NCBI GenBank assembly: GCA_029861795.1
Contig: JAOTYS010000283.1
Span: 1-6,157 of the forward strand
Direction of reading: 5' to 3'
Origin: Gammaproteobacteria bacterium
GTDB taxonomy: Bacteria > Pseudomonadota > Gammaproteobacteria > Arenicellales > JAOTYS01
DNA length: 6,157 nucleotides
The notes below the pieces were generated by a model. It was not told where the DNA came from and searched no databases. It saw only the letters and a program-made list of their open reading frames with translations. The position numbers and the translations under genes are program-made. Shown one piece after another: positions 1 to 5,458 of the stretch (the first letter of the stretch is position 1; every line of letters begins with the position of its first letter).

Positions 1-307
1 CATCCGACAACTTACCCTCACCGTTGTTTACATTCACAAACAGCGCAGACGATCTCAGTATATTCGCCAAGGCTTTATTGATCTCAGCCATGCGCTGAGG
101 CTCCCCGCCGGAGAGTGCAACAAATACCAGTCTAGAGGTGGGGCCTTTCTCCAGCTGAGTGAGCAACAGCTTTTCGATGGGTGAAGAAGCGGCGGGCATG
201 AATACGCTTAGATCCGCGGTGACGTGAAAACGGATCACGACAACCCACGCGGAGCTCAAGATCAAACCCAACAGAAATAACGCGCCCAGGCGTTGTGTGA
301 AGACCAC
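1..307 (-). CDS. MMPL/RND-superfamily exporter, N-terminal part (runs off left edge)
   Basis: This is the first ~102 residues of a large inner-membrane exporter. Read from a GTG at 307 it gives a basic start (VFTQRLGA), one strong membrane segment at about residues 7-24 (LFLLGLILSSAWVVV), then a periplasmic stretch with ADLSVFMP, a GP-S-RLVFVALSGG strand and FVNVNNGEG near residue 95. That order (TM1, DLS-FLP-like motif, L-R-L-hydrophobic strand, F-V-NG) is typical of MMPL exporters related to the COG4258 group that travel with a LolA-like gene. The start is uncertain: no ATG lies in frame upstream of the helix, and only a weak AGAAG is seen 13 bases before the GTG. It begins five bases after the LolA-like stop, so translational coupling is likely. 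Substrate is unknown; family members are thought to move lipid-linked molecules such as aryl polyenes (inference). Confidence 0.8.
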   Translation of the reverse strand, partial: MVFTQRLGALFLLGLILSSAWVVVIRFHVTADLSVFMPAASSPIEKLLLTQLEKGPTSRLVFVALSGGEPQRMAEINKALANILRSSALFVNVNNGEGKLSD

Positions 308-312
308 GCGGA

Positions 313-951
313 TTACTGAACTTCTGTGTATTCGATGTCCATCACAGACCGATCCCCGTCGGTCTCCAGCGTTTCGATACGCACGATTCTACCTTTAACG
401 CCTCGGATACGTATCGACTCGATGAGCTCTAATATGCGTTCATCACGTGGAATGAGATGAAGGTCCCACTGATCGGCGTCACCCCACAGGTTCGCGCTGT
501 AGTAATCCTCCAACCCTCGCAGATCACCGGCCAAGGTTGCACGCACACTCTCCAATATGGTGCGCACCGCCGGATTGGCATCGAGCGAGTAGCGCCGTTC
601 CCCTTGCTCGCTCAATGTATCTATGATGGCCGTGTCACCATCTATGGTAGTGATCTCCTCAAACGGCTTTAGCACGTGCTTCTTCAGCTTATCCGGTGCA
701 CGAAAGGAAATGGTGCCTTCGGTTACCAGAACCTCGGTCAGATATAAAGATTCCTTGCGCTCTACAAACGTGGATTCAGCGATCTCAATCTCTGCCAGGG
801 CAGCCATGACTTGCTCCATTCCCCAAGTCGTAGCTTGGGCGTGGACCAAACCCGCTGTGACCAGCGTTACGGTCCACGCCAAAACGGTACCCGGCAGGGT
901 AAGTATGCCGGGGAATCTATCAAAATGTTTAAGCCCGCTTTGGCGCAACAC
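313..951 (-). CDS. LolA-like periplasmic lipid/lipoprotein carrier-fold protein
   Basis: A 212-residue exported protein of the LolA-related group (LolA_3-like, COG2834-like), not the housekeeping LolA. Residues 1-40 carry a basic start and a hydrophobic core (about 18-35) with a likely cleavage site at VHA-QA. The mature part shows the family pattern: F-ERKESLYL-EVLVTEGTISF-APDKL around 62-89, a VLKPFEEITTIDGD segment around 93-106, then an amphipathic helix ending LAGDLRGLEDYY (139-151) and a C-terminal WDLHLIP...IRGVKGRIVRIETLETDGD block (162-200). LolA folds are half-closed beta barrels that shield acyl chains in the periplasm. The GTG start is preferred because AAAGG lies 7 bases upstream. 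It sits directly before an MMPL exporter; such pairs occur in aryl-polyene and related fatty-acyl clusters, so a role in carrying a lipid to the outer membrane is the best guess. Confidence 0.85.
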   Translation of the reverse strand: MLRQSGLKHFDRFPGILTLPGTVLAWTVTLVTAGLVHAQATTWGMEQVMAALAEIEIAESTFVERKESLYLTEVLVTEGTISFRAPDKLKKHVLKPFEEITTIDGDTAIIDTLSEQGERRYSLDANPAVRTILESVRATLAGDLRGLEDYYSANLWGDADQWDLHLIPRDERILELIESIRIRGVKGRIVRIETLETDGDRSVMDIEYTEVQ

Positions 952-961
952 AAGCTTACCT

Positions 962-971
962 TTGTTAACAA
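962..971. repeat. Perfect 10-bp palindrome TTGTTAACAA before the lolA-like start
   Basis: The palindrome ends about ten bases upstream of the GTG start and overlaps the AAAGG used as its Shine-Dalgarno. It could be an operator half-pair or a small hairpin touching the ribosome site. Its A/T-rich composition makes chance occurrence quite likely, so only the sequence itself is certain. Confidence 0.35.
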
Positions 972-1003
972 CACATCAGTTTAAAGAGATGCCGAGCGTG
1001 TCG

Positions 1004-1042
1004 GAGCTGGTTCGATACATACAGACTAGCCAGCTCGAACCA
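1004..1042. repeat. Two overlapping, mutually exclusive stems in the lolA-like leader
   Basis: Stem A pairs GAGCTGG (1004-1010) with CCAGCTC (1030-1036), 7 bp perfect. Stem B pairs TGGTTCGA (1008-1015) with TCGAACCA (1035-1042), 8 bp perfect. They share bases 1008-1010 and 1035-1036, so an RNA from either strand could form one or the other but not both. They lie 53-91 bases upstream of the lolA-like GTG. Such a layout is what a conformational switch or attenuator would show, though no terminator T-run or ligand-binding core is visible. The GGTTCGA string resembles a tRNA T-loop, but no cloverleaf can be built around it. Confidence 0.5.
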
Positions 1043-1135
1043 CCACTTTGTGACCGCGTGATCCAAATTTGGTTGCCAGATGGCCCAGCGAACGGTAGTA
1101 AACGAGACAATGCGTGCACGGACACAAAGCACGCC

Positions 1136-1141
1136 ATTATA
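1136..1141 (-). promoter_or_regulatory. Isolated perfect -10 hexamer (TATAAT), possible lolA-like promoter
   Basis: On the minus strand TATAAT lies 185-190 bases upstream of the lolA-like GTG, inside an A/T-rich stretch. No good -35 hexamer is found at 16-18 bp spacing (the bases there are close to GTCGCG), so it would need an activator or may be chance. If used, the transcript would carry a leader of roughly 175 nt that includes the two alternative stems. Confidence 0.25.
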
Positions 1142-1183
1142 AGATATATGGAATATTTCGCGACTCGTGGACTCGGGGGTAAC

Positions 1184-1283
1184 TATCGATCGATCAAATG
1201 CGAGCGATCAATCATATACACGCCGTGGGAGCCTCTCCACACTCGCAGTCACTTAGCTGCTATCACTGCAGCTTCGATCGATA
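1184..1283. repeat. 10-bp inverted repeat TATCGATCGA / TCGATCGATA
   Basis: The arms are 1184-1193 and 1274-1283, perfect, separated by 80 bases. The right arm ends just before the stop codon of the small periplasmic gene. The left arm is followed by two direct copies of CGATCAA at 1191-1197 and 1205-1211. This may be a paired protein-binding site. Because the arm core is itself self-complementary (CGATCG), part of the match comes cheaply and chance is possible. Confidence 0.35.
1255..1273. repeat. Small hairpin AGCTGC-7 nt-GCAGCT downstream of the small gene
   Basis: A perfect 6-bp stem with a 7-base loop begins 12 bases past the stop codon of the small periplasmic gene (minus strand). The position suits a transcription-end or mRNA-stabilising hairpin, but the bases after it on the minus strand (AAGTGACTGCG) contain no T-run, so it is not a standard intrinsic terminator. 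Confidence 0.35.
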
Positions 1284-1284
1284 C

Positions 1285-1572
1285 TTACTCAGGAATCGAA
1301 GTGATAACTAAATTGTGCTCAAAGTATACCGTGCCAGTTTCGTATTCCCACCGAGCAATGGGCGGGTCGCCGACCGCCGGGTGAATCAGTTGGGGCTCAC
1401 CGTAGCGCGCCCGCACCGCGTCCATGCTCATCAAATTTCTCGGTAGATCTCGGTTGTAAGAAGTGAGGCCGTATCCATACGTGGTGGGTGTGGACGACTC
1501 TTCGGCGTATATCGAGCTGGCCATAACGACCATCATCAGCGTGAGCAGATATCGCACAAGATTTGTTGTCAT
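1285..1572 (-). CDS. Small exported protein of unknown function (95 aa)
   Basis: Residues 1-23 form a signal peptide: a short start with one Arg, a hydrophobic core (YLLTLMMVVMASS) and a likely cut after IYA, so the mature protein has about 72 residues and is probably periplasmic. No lipobox cysteine is present; the protein has no cysteine at all. The mature part has three blocks: NLMSMDAVRARYGEP (46-60), HPAVGDPPIARWEY (64-77) and TVYFEHNLVITSI (81-93). This pattern matches, from memory, a conserved hypothetical family in gammaproteobacteria. The helix-then-GEP step resembles the start of BamE/SmpA-like small folds, but that link is only an inference. The ATG is supported by AGGGAG six bases upstream. 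It is separated by 110 bp from ctaA and appears to have its own promoter. Function unknown. Confidence 0.82.
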   Translation of the reverse strand: MTTNLVRYLLTLMMVVMASSIYAEESSTPTTYGYGLTSYNRDLPRNLMSMDAVRARYGEPQLIHPAVGDPPIARWEYETGTVYFEHNLVITSIPE

Positions 1573-1578
1573 GCTGTT

Positions 1579-1584
1579 CTCCCT
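1579..1584 (-). promoter_or_regulatory. Shine-Dalgarno AGGGAG of the small exported protein
   Basis: AGGGAG on the minus strand lies six bases before the ATG at 1572. This good spacing supports the start choice and argues that the 95-residue frame is truly translated. Confidence 0.7.
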
Positions 1585-1608
1585 AATTGTGTCCCTCTCG
1601 ATATATCA

Positions 1609-1637
1609 ATAATAGCTCAATCCTGCTGGGTTGGCAG
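1609..1637 (-). promoter_or_regulatory. Possible sigma70 promoter of the small exported protein
   Basis: CTGCCA (minus strand, 1637-1632) and TATTAT (1614-1609) are spaced by 17 bp and match the consensus at 4/6 and 5/6 positions. Transcription would start near 1602 and give a leader of about 30 nt with the AGGGAG ribosome site. The -35 is weak. A CCTGC/GCAGG dyad (1622-1626 with 1634-1638) overlaps the -35 and spacer and could be an operator. Confidence 0.35.
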
Positions 1638-1682
1638 GGCTATCGAGCACGACCACCTAGGCTTGTGGGGCGCAGACCTGCA

Positions 1683-2756
1683 TCAGTGCTCGGGATGCGC
1701 TGAAACACCGACGTCAGCCCGTCGCGACGGCGATAGTAGGTAATGCACGTACAAAGCGATGGTAAACAAAGCCAGAGCGCATGCCTGGTGAGCAACACCC
1801 AGCGCCACCGGGACCTGGTATAGCAGCGTGAGCACGCCCAGAGTGATCTGTGTCACGGCAACCATCGCCAAAAGGCTGACGGCGCCGCAAGCTGCTCCCG
1901 GCAAATGCGCCCGCCTACTCCACCACCAGATCATCACGGTGATACCGAACACTAATACTGCCGCGGTCCGATGAATAAACTGAATGGTGACGACATTCTC
2001 AAAAAAGTTTCGCCACAAAGGCGTCAACACTAGTAGCTCATCAGGTACCCATTGCCCGTTCATGCGAGGGAAGGTGTTGTACACGAATCCCGCCTTGGTA
2101 CCGGCCATAAAACCGCCACTCAAGATCATTAATAATATTAGTAACGTTAACACTAGGACGAAGTACGAGAGTCGAGTGGTGGATTCACTTTTAACCCACT
2201 TCACAACGATAAGAGCGAGTGCGGTGCGAAAGATGTAGGCGTAAATCAAAACTGCAAGGGCAAGGTGGGCCACCAAGCGATACTGACTAACATGGGGTTT
2301 ATCCACCAGGCCGCTCTGTACCATATACCAGCCCAGCAACCCTTGTAGTCCACCGAGGACAAACATGAACAACAACTTCGGCGCGAGTTGCATGGAAATG
2401 CGTCTTCGCATCAAGAAATAAATGAAAGGCAGTATAAAGACCAGCCCGATCAGTCTACCCAACATGCGGTGGCCGTATTCCACCAGATAGATGAACTTGA
2501 ACTGGTCGAGAGTCATGTCCCGACTAACCGACTTATACTCTGGAAACTGCTGATACTTGCGAAAGGCCTCCTGCCACTGCGGCCGTGACAATGGCGGTAC
2601 CACTCCAACAACTGGCTGCCATTGCACCATGGACAATCCTGACTGGGTTAGCCGAGTCACACCCCCAACCACCACCGTGACAAAAATAAGCCCGGCACAA
2701 CAGAACAACCAGATGGCGATCGCCGAATCAGCCCGATGGGAACCGATTACACTCAT
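1683..2756 (-). CDS. ctaA: Haem A synthase, COX15-like (type 2) CtaA
   Basis: An inner-membrane enzyme that oxidises the C8 methyl of haem O to the formyl group of haem A, needed for aa3-type cytochrome oxidases. From the ATG at 2756 the protein has 357 residues with about eight membrane segments, as expected. Key features (numbered from that ATG): VVGGVTRLTQSGLSMVQWQPV in the first helix and loop, EYGHRMLGRLIG with haem-ligand His96, YRLVAHLALA with His164, the AGTKAGFVYNTFPRMNG loop, QFIHRTAA with His262 and GVAHQACA with His323. The four histidines are the expected haem ligands of the two halves. The EYGHR and NTFP-MNG patterns and lack of a Cys pair in the first loop indicate the COX15/alphaproteobacterial class. 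A TTG at 2771 would add five residues; neither start has a clear ribosome site. It follows fabB by about 47 bp, so co-transcription with fabAB is likely. No ctaB or cox gene is adjacent. Confidence 0.93.
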   Translation of the reverse strand: MSVIGSHRADSAIAIWLFCCAGLIFVTVVVGGVTRLTQSGLSMVQWQPVVGVVPPLSRPQWQEAFRKYQQFPEYKSVSRDMTLDQFKFIYLVEYGHRMLGRLIGLVFILPFIYFLMRRRISMQLAPKLLFMFVLGGLQGLLGWYMVQSGLVDKPHVSQYRLVAHLALAVLIYAYIFRTALALIVVKWVKSESTTRLSYFVLVLTLLILLMILSGGFMAGTKAGFVYNTFPRMNGQWVPDELLVLTPLWRNFFENVVTIQFIHRTAAVLVFGITVMIWWWSRRAHLPGAACGAVSLLAMVAVTQITLGVLTLLYQVPVALGVAHQACALALFTIALYVHYLLSPSRRADVGVSAHPEH

Positions 2757-2803
2757 GGCGTTATTGCGCAAGAGGCTGGTTCGGTGGAGCTAGGTCGACG
2801 GGG

Positions 2804-4027
2804 TTAAAGGTTATCGCTGCTTCGCCCAAATACTAGGGTTGCGTTGGTCCCGCCAAATCCGAAGCTATTCGACATCACGGTATTCAAGTGGACGTTATCT
2901 TCGCGCGTACGGATGATGGGCATGCCAGCGGCGCCCGGATCCAACTCGTAGATGTTGGCCGATGCCGCAATAAAACTTTGCTCCATCATCAACAGCGAAT
3001 AGATCGCCTCATGCACGCCCGCGGCACCTAGCGCATGGCCTGTCAATGACTTGGTCGAGCTAAGGGCCGGGACCCCATCGGCAAACACTCGCTTTATCGC
3101 ATCGAGTTCTCGGATATCACCTACGGGAGTGCTGGTGCCATGTGTATTGACGTAGTCCACCTTTGCGTCCGTATCCCCTAGCGCCATCTGCATACAACGC
3201 TCTGCCCCTTCGCCGGACGGTTGGACCATATCGTAGCCATCAGAGGTTGCGCCATAGCCAATCAGCTCAGCATAGATTTTCGCCCCGCGGGAGTGAGCGT
3301 GTTCCAGTTCTTCAATCACAACCGCACCCCCTCCGCCTGAAATCACAAAACCATCGCGGGCTACATCATACGTGCGCGATGCTGTTTGTGGTGCATCATT
3401 AAAGCGCGATGACAATGCACCCATCGCATCGAACAAAAGCGTCATTGTCCAGTGCAGCTCTTCACCTCCACCCGCGAACACCATGTCTTGTTTGCCCCAC
3501 TGAATGAGCTCCGCAGCGTTTCCTATGCAGTGTGCGCTAGTGGCACAAGCGGAGCTAATGGAATAGCTCACGCCCTTGATCTTAAAGGCAGTGCCTAAGC
3601 AAGCGGCGTTTGTGCTAGACATGGTGCGTGGAACCATGTAAGGACCCACTTTGCGTATGCCACGCTCGCGCAATAAGTCCACGGCACGGCTCATATGTTC
3701 AGTCGATGCGCCACCCGAACCCATGATCAGGCCAACACGAGGATTAGAGATTTCATCCGGCGCGAGACCAGCGTCTTCAATGGCCTCACGCATAGCCACG
3801 TAGTTGTAGGCCGCACCGTCGCCCATGAACCGTTTAATCTTGCGATCAATCAGCGCATCAAGATCGACATCTATGCGGCCGTGCACCTGGCTGCGAAAGC
3901 CCAGATCAGCGTACTCCTGATGGTAGGTGATCCCGGAGCGACCTTGTCGCAGCGCTTCGGTCACCTCTTGCTTGTTGCGACCAATACTCGCAACAATGCC
4001 AACCCCGGTGATGACGGCTCGTCTCAA
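2804..4027 (-). CDS. fabB: 3-oxoacyl-ACP synthase I
   Basis: A cytosolic condensing enzyme that extends acyl-ACP with malonyl-ACP; FabB is the one that elongates cis-3-decenoyl-ACP made by FabA and so commits chains to unsaturated fatty acids. The 407 residues align end to end with FabB (about 405 aa). Catalytic Cys161 sits in [13 protein letters not shown], the two His are His296 ([11 protein letters not shown]) and His331 ([14 protein letters not shown]), Lys326 precedes the second, and the glycine-rich [12 protein letters not shown] closes the fold at 388-399. The [10 protein letters not shown] and [15 protein letters not shown] strings are typical of FabB rather than FabF. It starts with TTG, aligned exactly with the usual FabB start ([11 protein letters not shown]), and has a strong GAGGAG five bases upstream. 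Only 12 bp separate it from fabA. Confidence 0.97.
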   Translation of the reverse strand: MRRAVITGVGIVASIGRNKQEVTEALRQGRSGITYHQEYADLGFRSQVHGRIDVDLDALIDRKIKRFMGDGAAYNYVAMREAIEDAGLAPDEISNPRVGLIMGSGGASTEHMSRAVDLLRERGIRKVGPYMVPRTMSSTNAACLGTAFKIKGVSYSISSACATSAHCIGNAAELIQWGKQDMVFAGGGEELHWTMTLLFDAMGALSSRFNDAPQTASRTYDVARDGFVISGGGGAVVIEELEHAHSRGAKIYAELIGYGATSDGYDMVQPSGEGAERCMQMALGDTDAKVDYVNTHGTSTPVGDIRELDAIKRVFADGVPALSSTKSLTGHALGAAGVHEAIYSLLMMEQSFIAASANIYELDPGAAGMPIIRTREDNVHLNTVMSNSFGFGGTNATLVFGRSSDNL

Positions 4028-4032
4028 ATACG

Positions 4033-4038
4033 CTCCTC
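4033..4038 (-). promoter_or_regulatory. Strong Shine-Dalgarno (GAGGAG) fixing the TTG start of fabB
   Basis: GAGGAG on the minus strand lies in the 12-base gap between the fabA stop and the fabB TTG, five bases before the TTG. No ATG or GTG occurs in frame nearby, so this site and the conserved N-terminus together establish the rare start codon. Confidence 0.8.
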
Positions 4039-4039
4039 G

Positions 4040-4600
4040 TCAGAATCCATCGGTTGAGGTGAATAACCCCACCCGCAGATCTTTCCCACTGTAGATCTGC
4101 TTGCCATCGACTTCCATAATGCCATCGGCGATCCCCATCGTGAGTTTGCGCATGATGACGCGCCTAAATTCTACTTTGTAGCATACGAGTCGATTCCGTG
4201 GCGTCACTTGACCAGAAAACTTTACCTCTCCACTACCCAGCGCACGACCGTGTCCGGGGCCACCACACCACCCCAAGAAGAATCCAATCAGCTGCCACAA
4301 CGCATCGACACCGAGACACCCCGGCATCACTGGATCCCCAGCAAAATGACACGGGAAAAACCATAGATCAGGCCGTACATCAAGCTCTGCCGTGACCTTG
4401 CCCTTGCCGTTGGCACCACCGTATCGAGAAATTTCCGTTATGCGATCGATCATCAGCATGGGCGGTAGTGGTAACTGGGCGTTACCCGGTCCGAACAACT
4501 CGCCACGCGCGCACTGCAGCAGCTCTTCATAGCAATAACTGCTCTGACGCTGTATTCCTTCTTGAGTTTCAGACACTCTGTTGCCTAGCTCGCTTCCCAC
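4040..4600 (-). CDS. fabA: 3-hydroxydecanoyl-ACP dehydratase/isomerase
   Basis: A cytosolic hotdog-fold enzyme that dehydrates 3-hydroxydecanoyl-ACP and isomerises the trans-2 product to cis-3-decenoyl-ACP, the branch point of anaerobic unsaturated fatty acid synthesis. Catalytic His85 lies in [13 protein letters not shown] and catalytic Asp99 in [32 protein letters not shown] (33-53), [13 protein letters not shown] and the C-terminal [13 protein letters not shown] complete the family pattern. At 186 residues it is about 15 longer at the N-terminus than typical FabA (about 171). The GTG at 4600 has GGAG four bases upstream; a second GTG at 4576 would give 178 residues, closer to the family, with only a weak AGG before it. 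It is the first gene of fabA-fabB-(ctaA). No FabR-like palindrome was recognised upstream. Confidence 0.97.
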   Translation of the reverse strand: MGSELGNRVSETQEGIQRQSSYCYEELLQCARGELFGPGNAQLPLPPMLMIDRITEISRYGGANGKGKVTAELDVRPDLWFFPCHFAGDPVMPGCLGVDALWQLIGFFLGWCGGPGHGRALGSGEVKFSGQVTPRNRLVCYKVEFRRVIMRKLTMGIADGIMEVDGKQIYSGKDLRVGLFTSTDGF

Positions 4601-4795
4601 GGGTCTCCGACCACCGCGACCCTACGCCTTGGTGAATCCACTGCCCGATCGTTGAGACGCTCACTGCGACGACGTTACTTCTCTAACAACCCGGCACCCT
4701 TTAGTCTTAAGTTCAACAGCGTGCGTTGAGTAGAGTCCTTTAGCAACCTTATTGTAGAAAGATTCTTCAGTGGACGATAGGGCATAGTTCACGAC
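4601..4795. other. 195-bp spacer between lutC and fabA
   Basis: This spacer must hold the end of the lut transcript and probably the fabA promoter, both reading leftward. A short dyad TCAAC (4713-4717) / GTTGA (4725-4729) and a CTTAAG palindrome (4706-4711) are present. I found no T-run terminator after lutC, no convincing -35/-10 pair and no match to FabR or FadR operators as known from Escherichia coli. No gene is seen in it. Confidence 0.5.
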
Positions 4796-5458
4796 TCAAT
4801 CGCGTTGTAGCACCAGAATAACGTGAAGACGCCTTGGACCATGGGCGCCGATTTGAAGCGTTTGCTCGACGTCAGCAGTCTTAGAAGGTCCGGTAATCAT
4901 ATTGACTGTACGTGGCATCTTTTCAAAGTTGCGCCGCACTTCCGCCCAACCGTCCTCCAGGTGGGTGACGATCTGATCCGCCGTGATCACCACGATATGA
5001 TCATCCGGGAGCAATCGAAGCGTCGTGGGCGTGTCACGACCAGAGACCATTATCAGCGTGCCCGTCTCCGCCACCGCTGCCAACGCCCCGGTCACCGCGA
5101 CTACATCGGTCCCCAGGGCTGCCCGCACGTCTAGGGTCAAGGCCTCTGGCCAATCAATGTGTTCGAGGACCGGATCCCGCGATGCAACTAACTGTGATGG
5201 TAATGAATGCGCCACGAGGTGTTGCCGCACCGCACCTGGTACTTCCCCCAAGCCCGACACCTTTGCGATGGTACCTCCTACCTCTTGCACCTTGCGTGCG
5301 AAAGTCTCGACCAAATTCTCGGCAACCTGTGGGCGGGGATGCGATGGTCGCGCAGTGATGCGCTGCTCCAGCGCAGCGGCAACGCTCGAGTCTAGCGGAC
5401 CCGTGCGTCGTAACGATGCACGAATGCTGTCGAAAATATCATCCCTAGCCTTGTTCAT
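4796..5458 (-). CDS. lutC: Lactate utilisation protein C (LUD domain)
   Basis: The third component of the LutABC system, which oxidises L-lactate to pyruvate in the cytosol with iron-sulfur subunits LutA and LutB; the exact role of LutC is less clear. The 220 residues start MNKARDDIFDSIRASL, typical of the family, and contain the LUD signatures AVAETGTLIMVSGRDTPTTL (128-147) followed by LLPDDHIVVI, and ITGPSKTADVEQTLQIGAHGP (188-208) before the final beta strand. The ATG at 5458 is chosen over an in-frame codon 84 bases further upstream because it matches the family N-terminus and forms a four-base ATGA overlap with the lutB stop, a sign of translational coupling. It is the last gene of its operon in this window. 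Assignment to the lactate role relies on the LutB neighbour; lutA would lie beyond the right edge. Confidence 0.93.
   Translation of the reverse strand: MNKARDDIFDSIRASLRRTGPLDSSVAAALEQRITARPSHPRPQVAENLVETFARKVQEVGGTIAKVSGLGEVPGAVRQHLVAHSLPSQLVASRDPVLEHIDWPEALTLDVRAALGTDVVAVTGALAAVAETGTLIMVSGRDTPTTLRLLPDDHIVVITADQIVTHLEDGWAEVRRNFEKMPRTVNMITGPSKTADVEQTLQIGAHGPRRLHVILVLQRD

Larger units (their letters stand above)
952..1284. other. 333-bp gene-free stretch rich in inverted repeats
   Basis: No convincing gene is present between the small periplasmic protein and the lolA-like gene. Both strands have open frames, but none has a proper Shine-Dalgarno, signal sequence or recognisable motif. The stretch should contain the transcription end of the small gene and the promoter and leader of the lolA-like gene. 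It holds several dyads, listed separately: a 10-bp palindrome at 962-971, two mutually exclusive stems at 1004-1042, a hairpin at 1255-1273 and a 10-bp inverted repeat with arms at 1184-1193 and 1274-1283. A smaller imperfect hairpin (GTGG 1225-1228 with CCAC 1237-1240) lies between. None is followed by a T-run, so no intrinsic terminator is claimed. A structured leader RNA or a small RNA is possible but unproven. Confidence 0.6.

Noticed and set aside
1008..1042. tRNA remnant suggested by GGTTCGA and TCGAACCACCA strings
   Set aside because: No acceptor, D or anticodon arms can be folded around it on either strand; the strings are explained by the inverted repeat.
976..1137. Minus-strand frame of 53 residues in the gap before the lolA-like gene
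   Set aside because: No Shine-Dalgarno precedes it, its ATG overlaps the possible TATAAT hexamer, and the composition shows no signal peptide or motif. A chance frame is more likely.
1184..1280. Cluster of GATC sites suggesting methylation-controlled switching
   Set aside because: GATC is frequent elsewhere in the window too (five in the first ~310 bases), so the local density is not special.
623..1384. Long plus-strand open frame of 253 codons, including an ATG at 989 giving 132 residues inside and past the gap
   Set aside because: Most of it is antisense to the lolA-like gene and the small periplasmic gene. The ATG at 989 has AGAG touching it with no spacing, and the translation shows no signal, domain or motif I recognise.
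1622..1638. CCTGC/GCAGG hairpin between ctaA and the small gene as a terminator of ctaA
   Set aside because: The stem is only 5 bp and no T-run follows on the minus strand; it also overlaps the possible promoter of the next gene.
2804..4600. fabA-fabB as part of a dedicated polyene cluster linked to the LolA-like/MMPL pair
   Set aside because: Both match housekeeping FabA and FabB end to end with all catalytic residues, and ctaA plus another gene separate them from the exporter pair.
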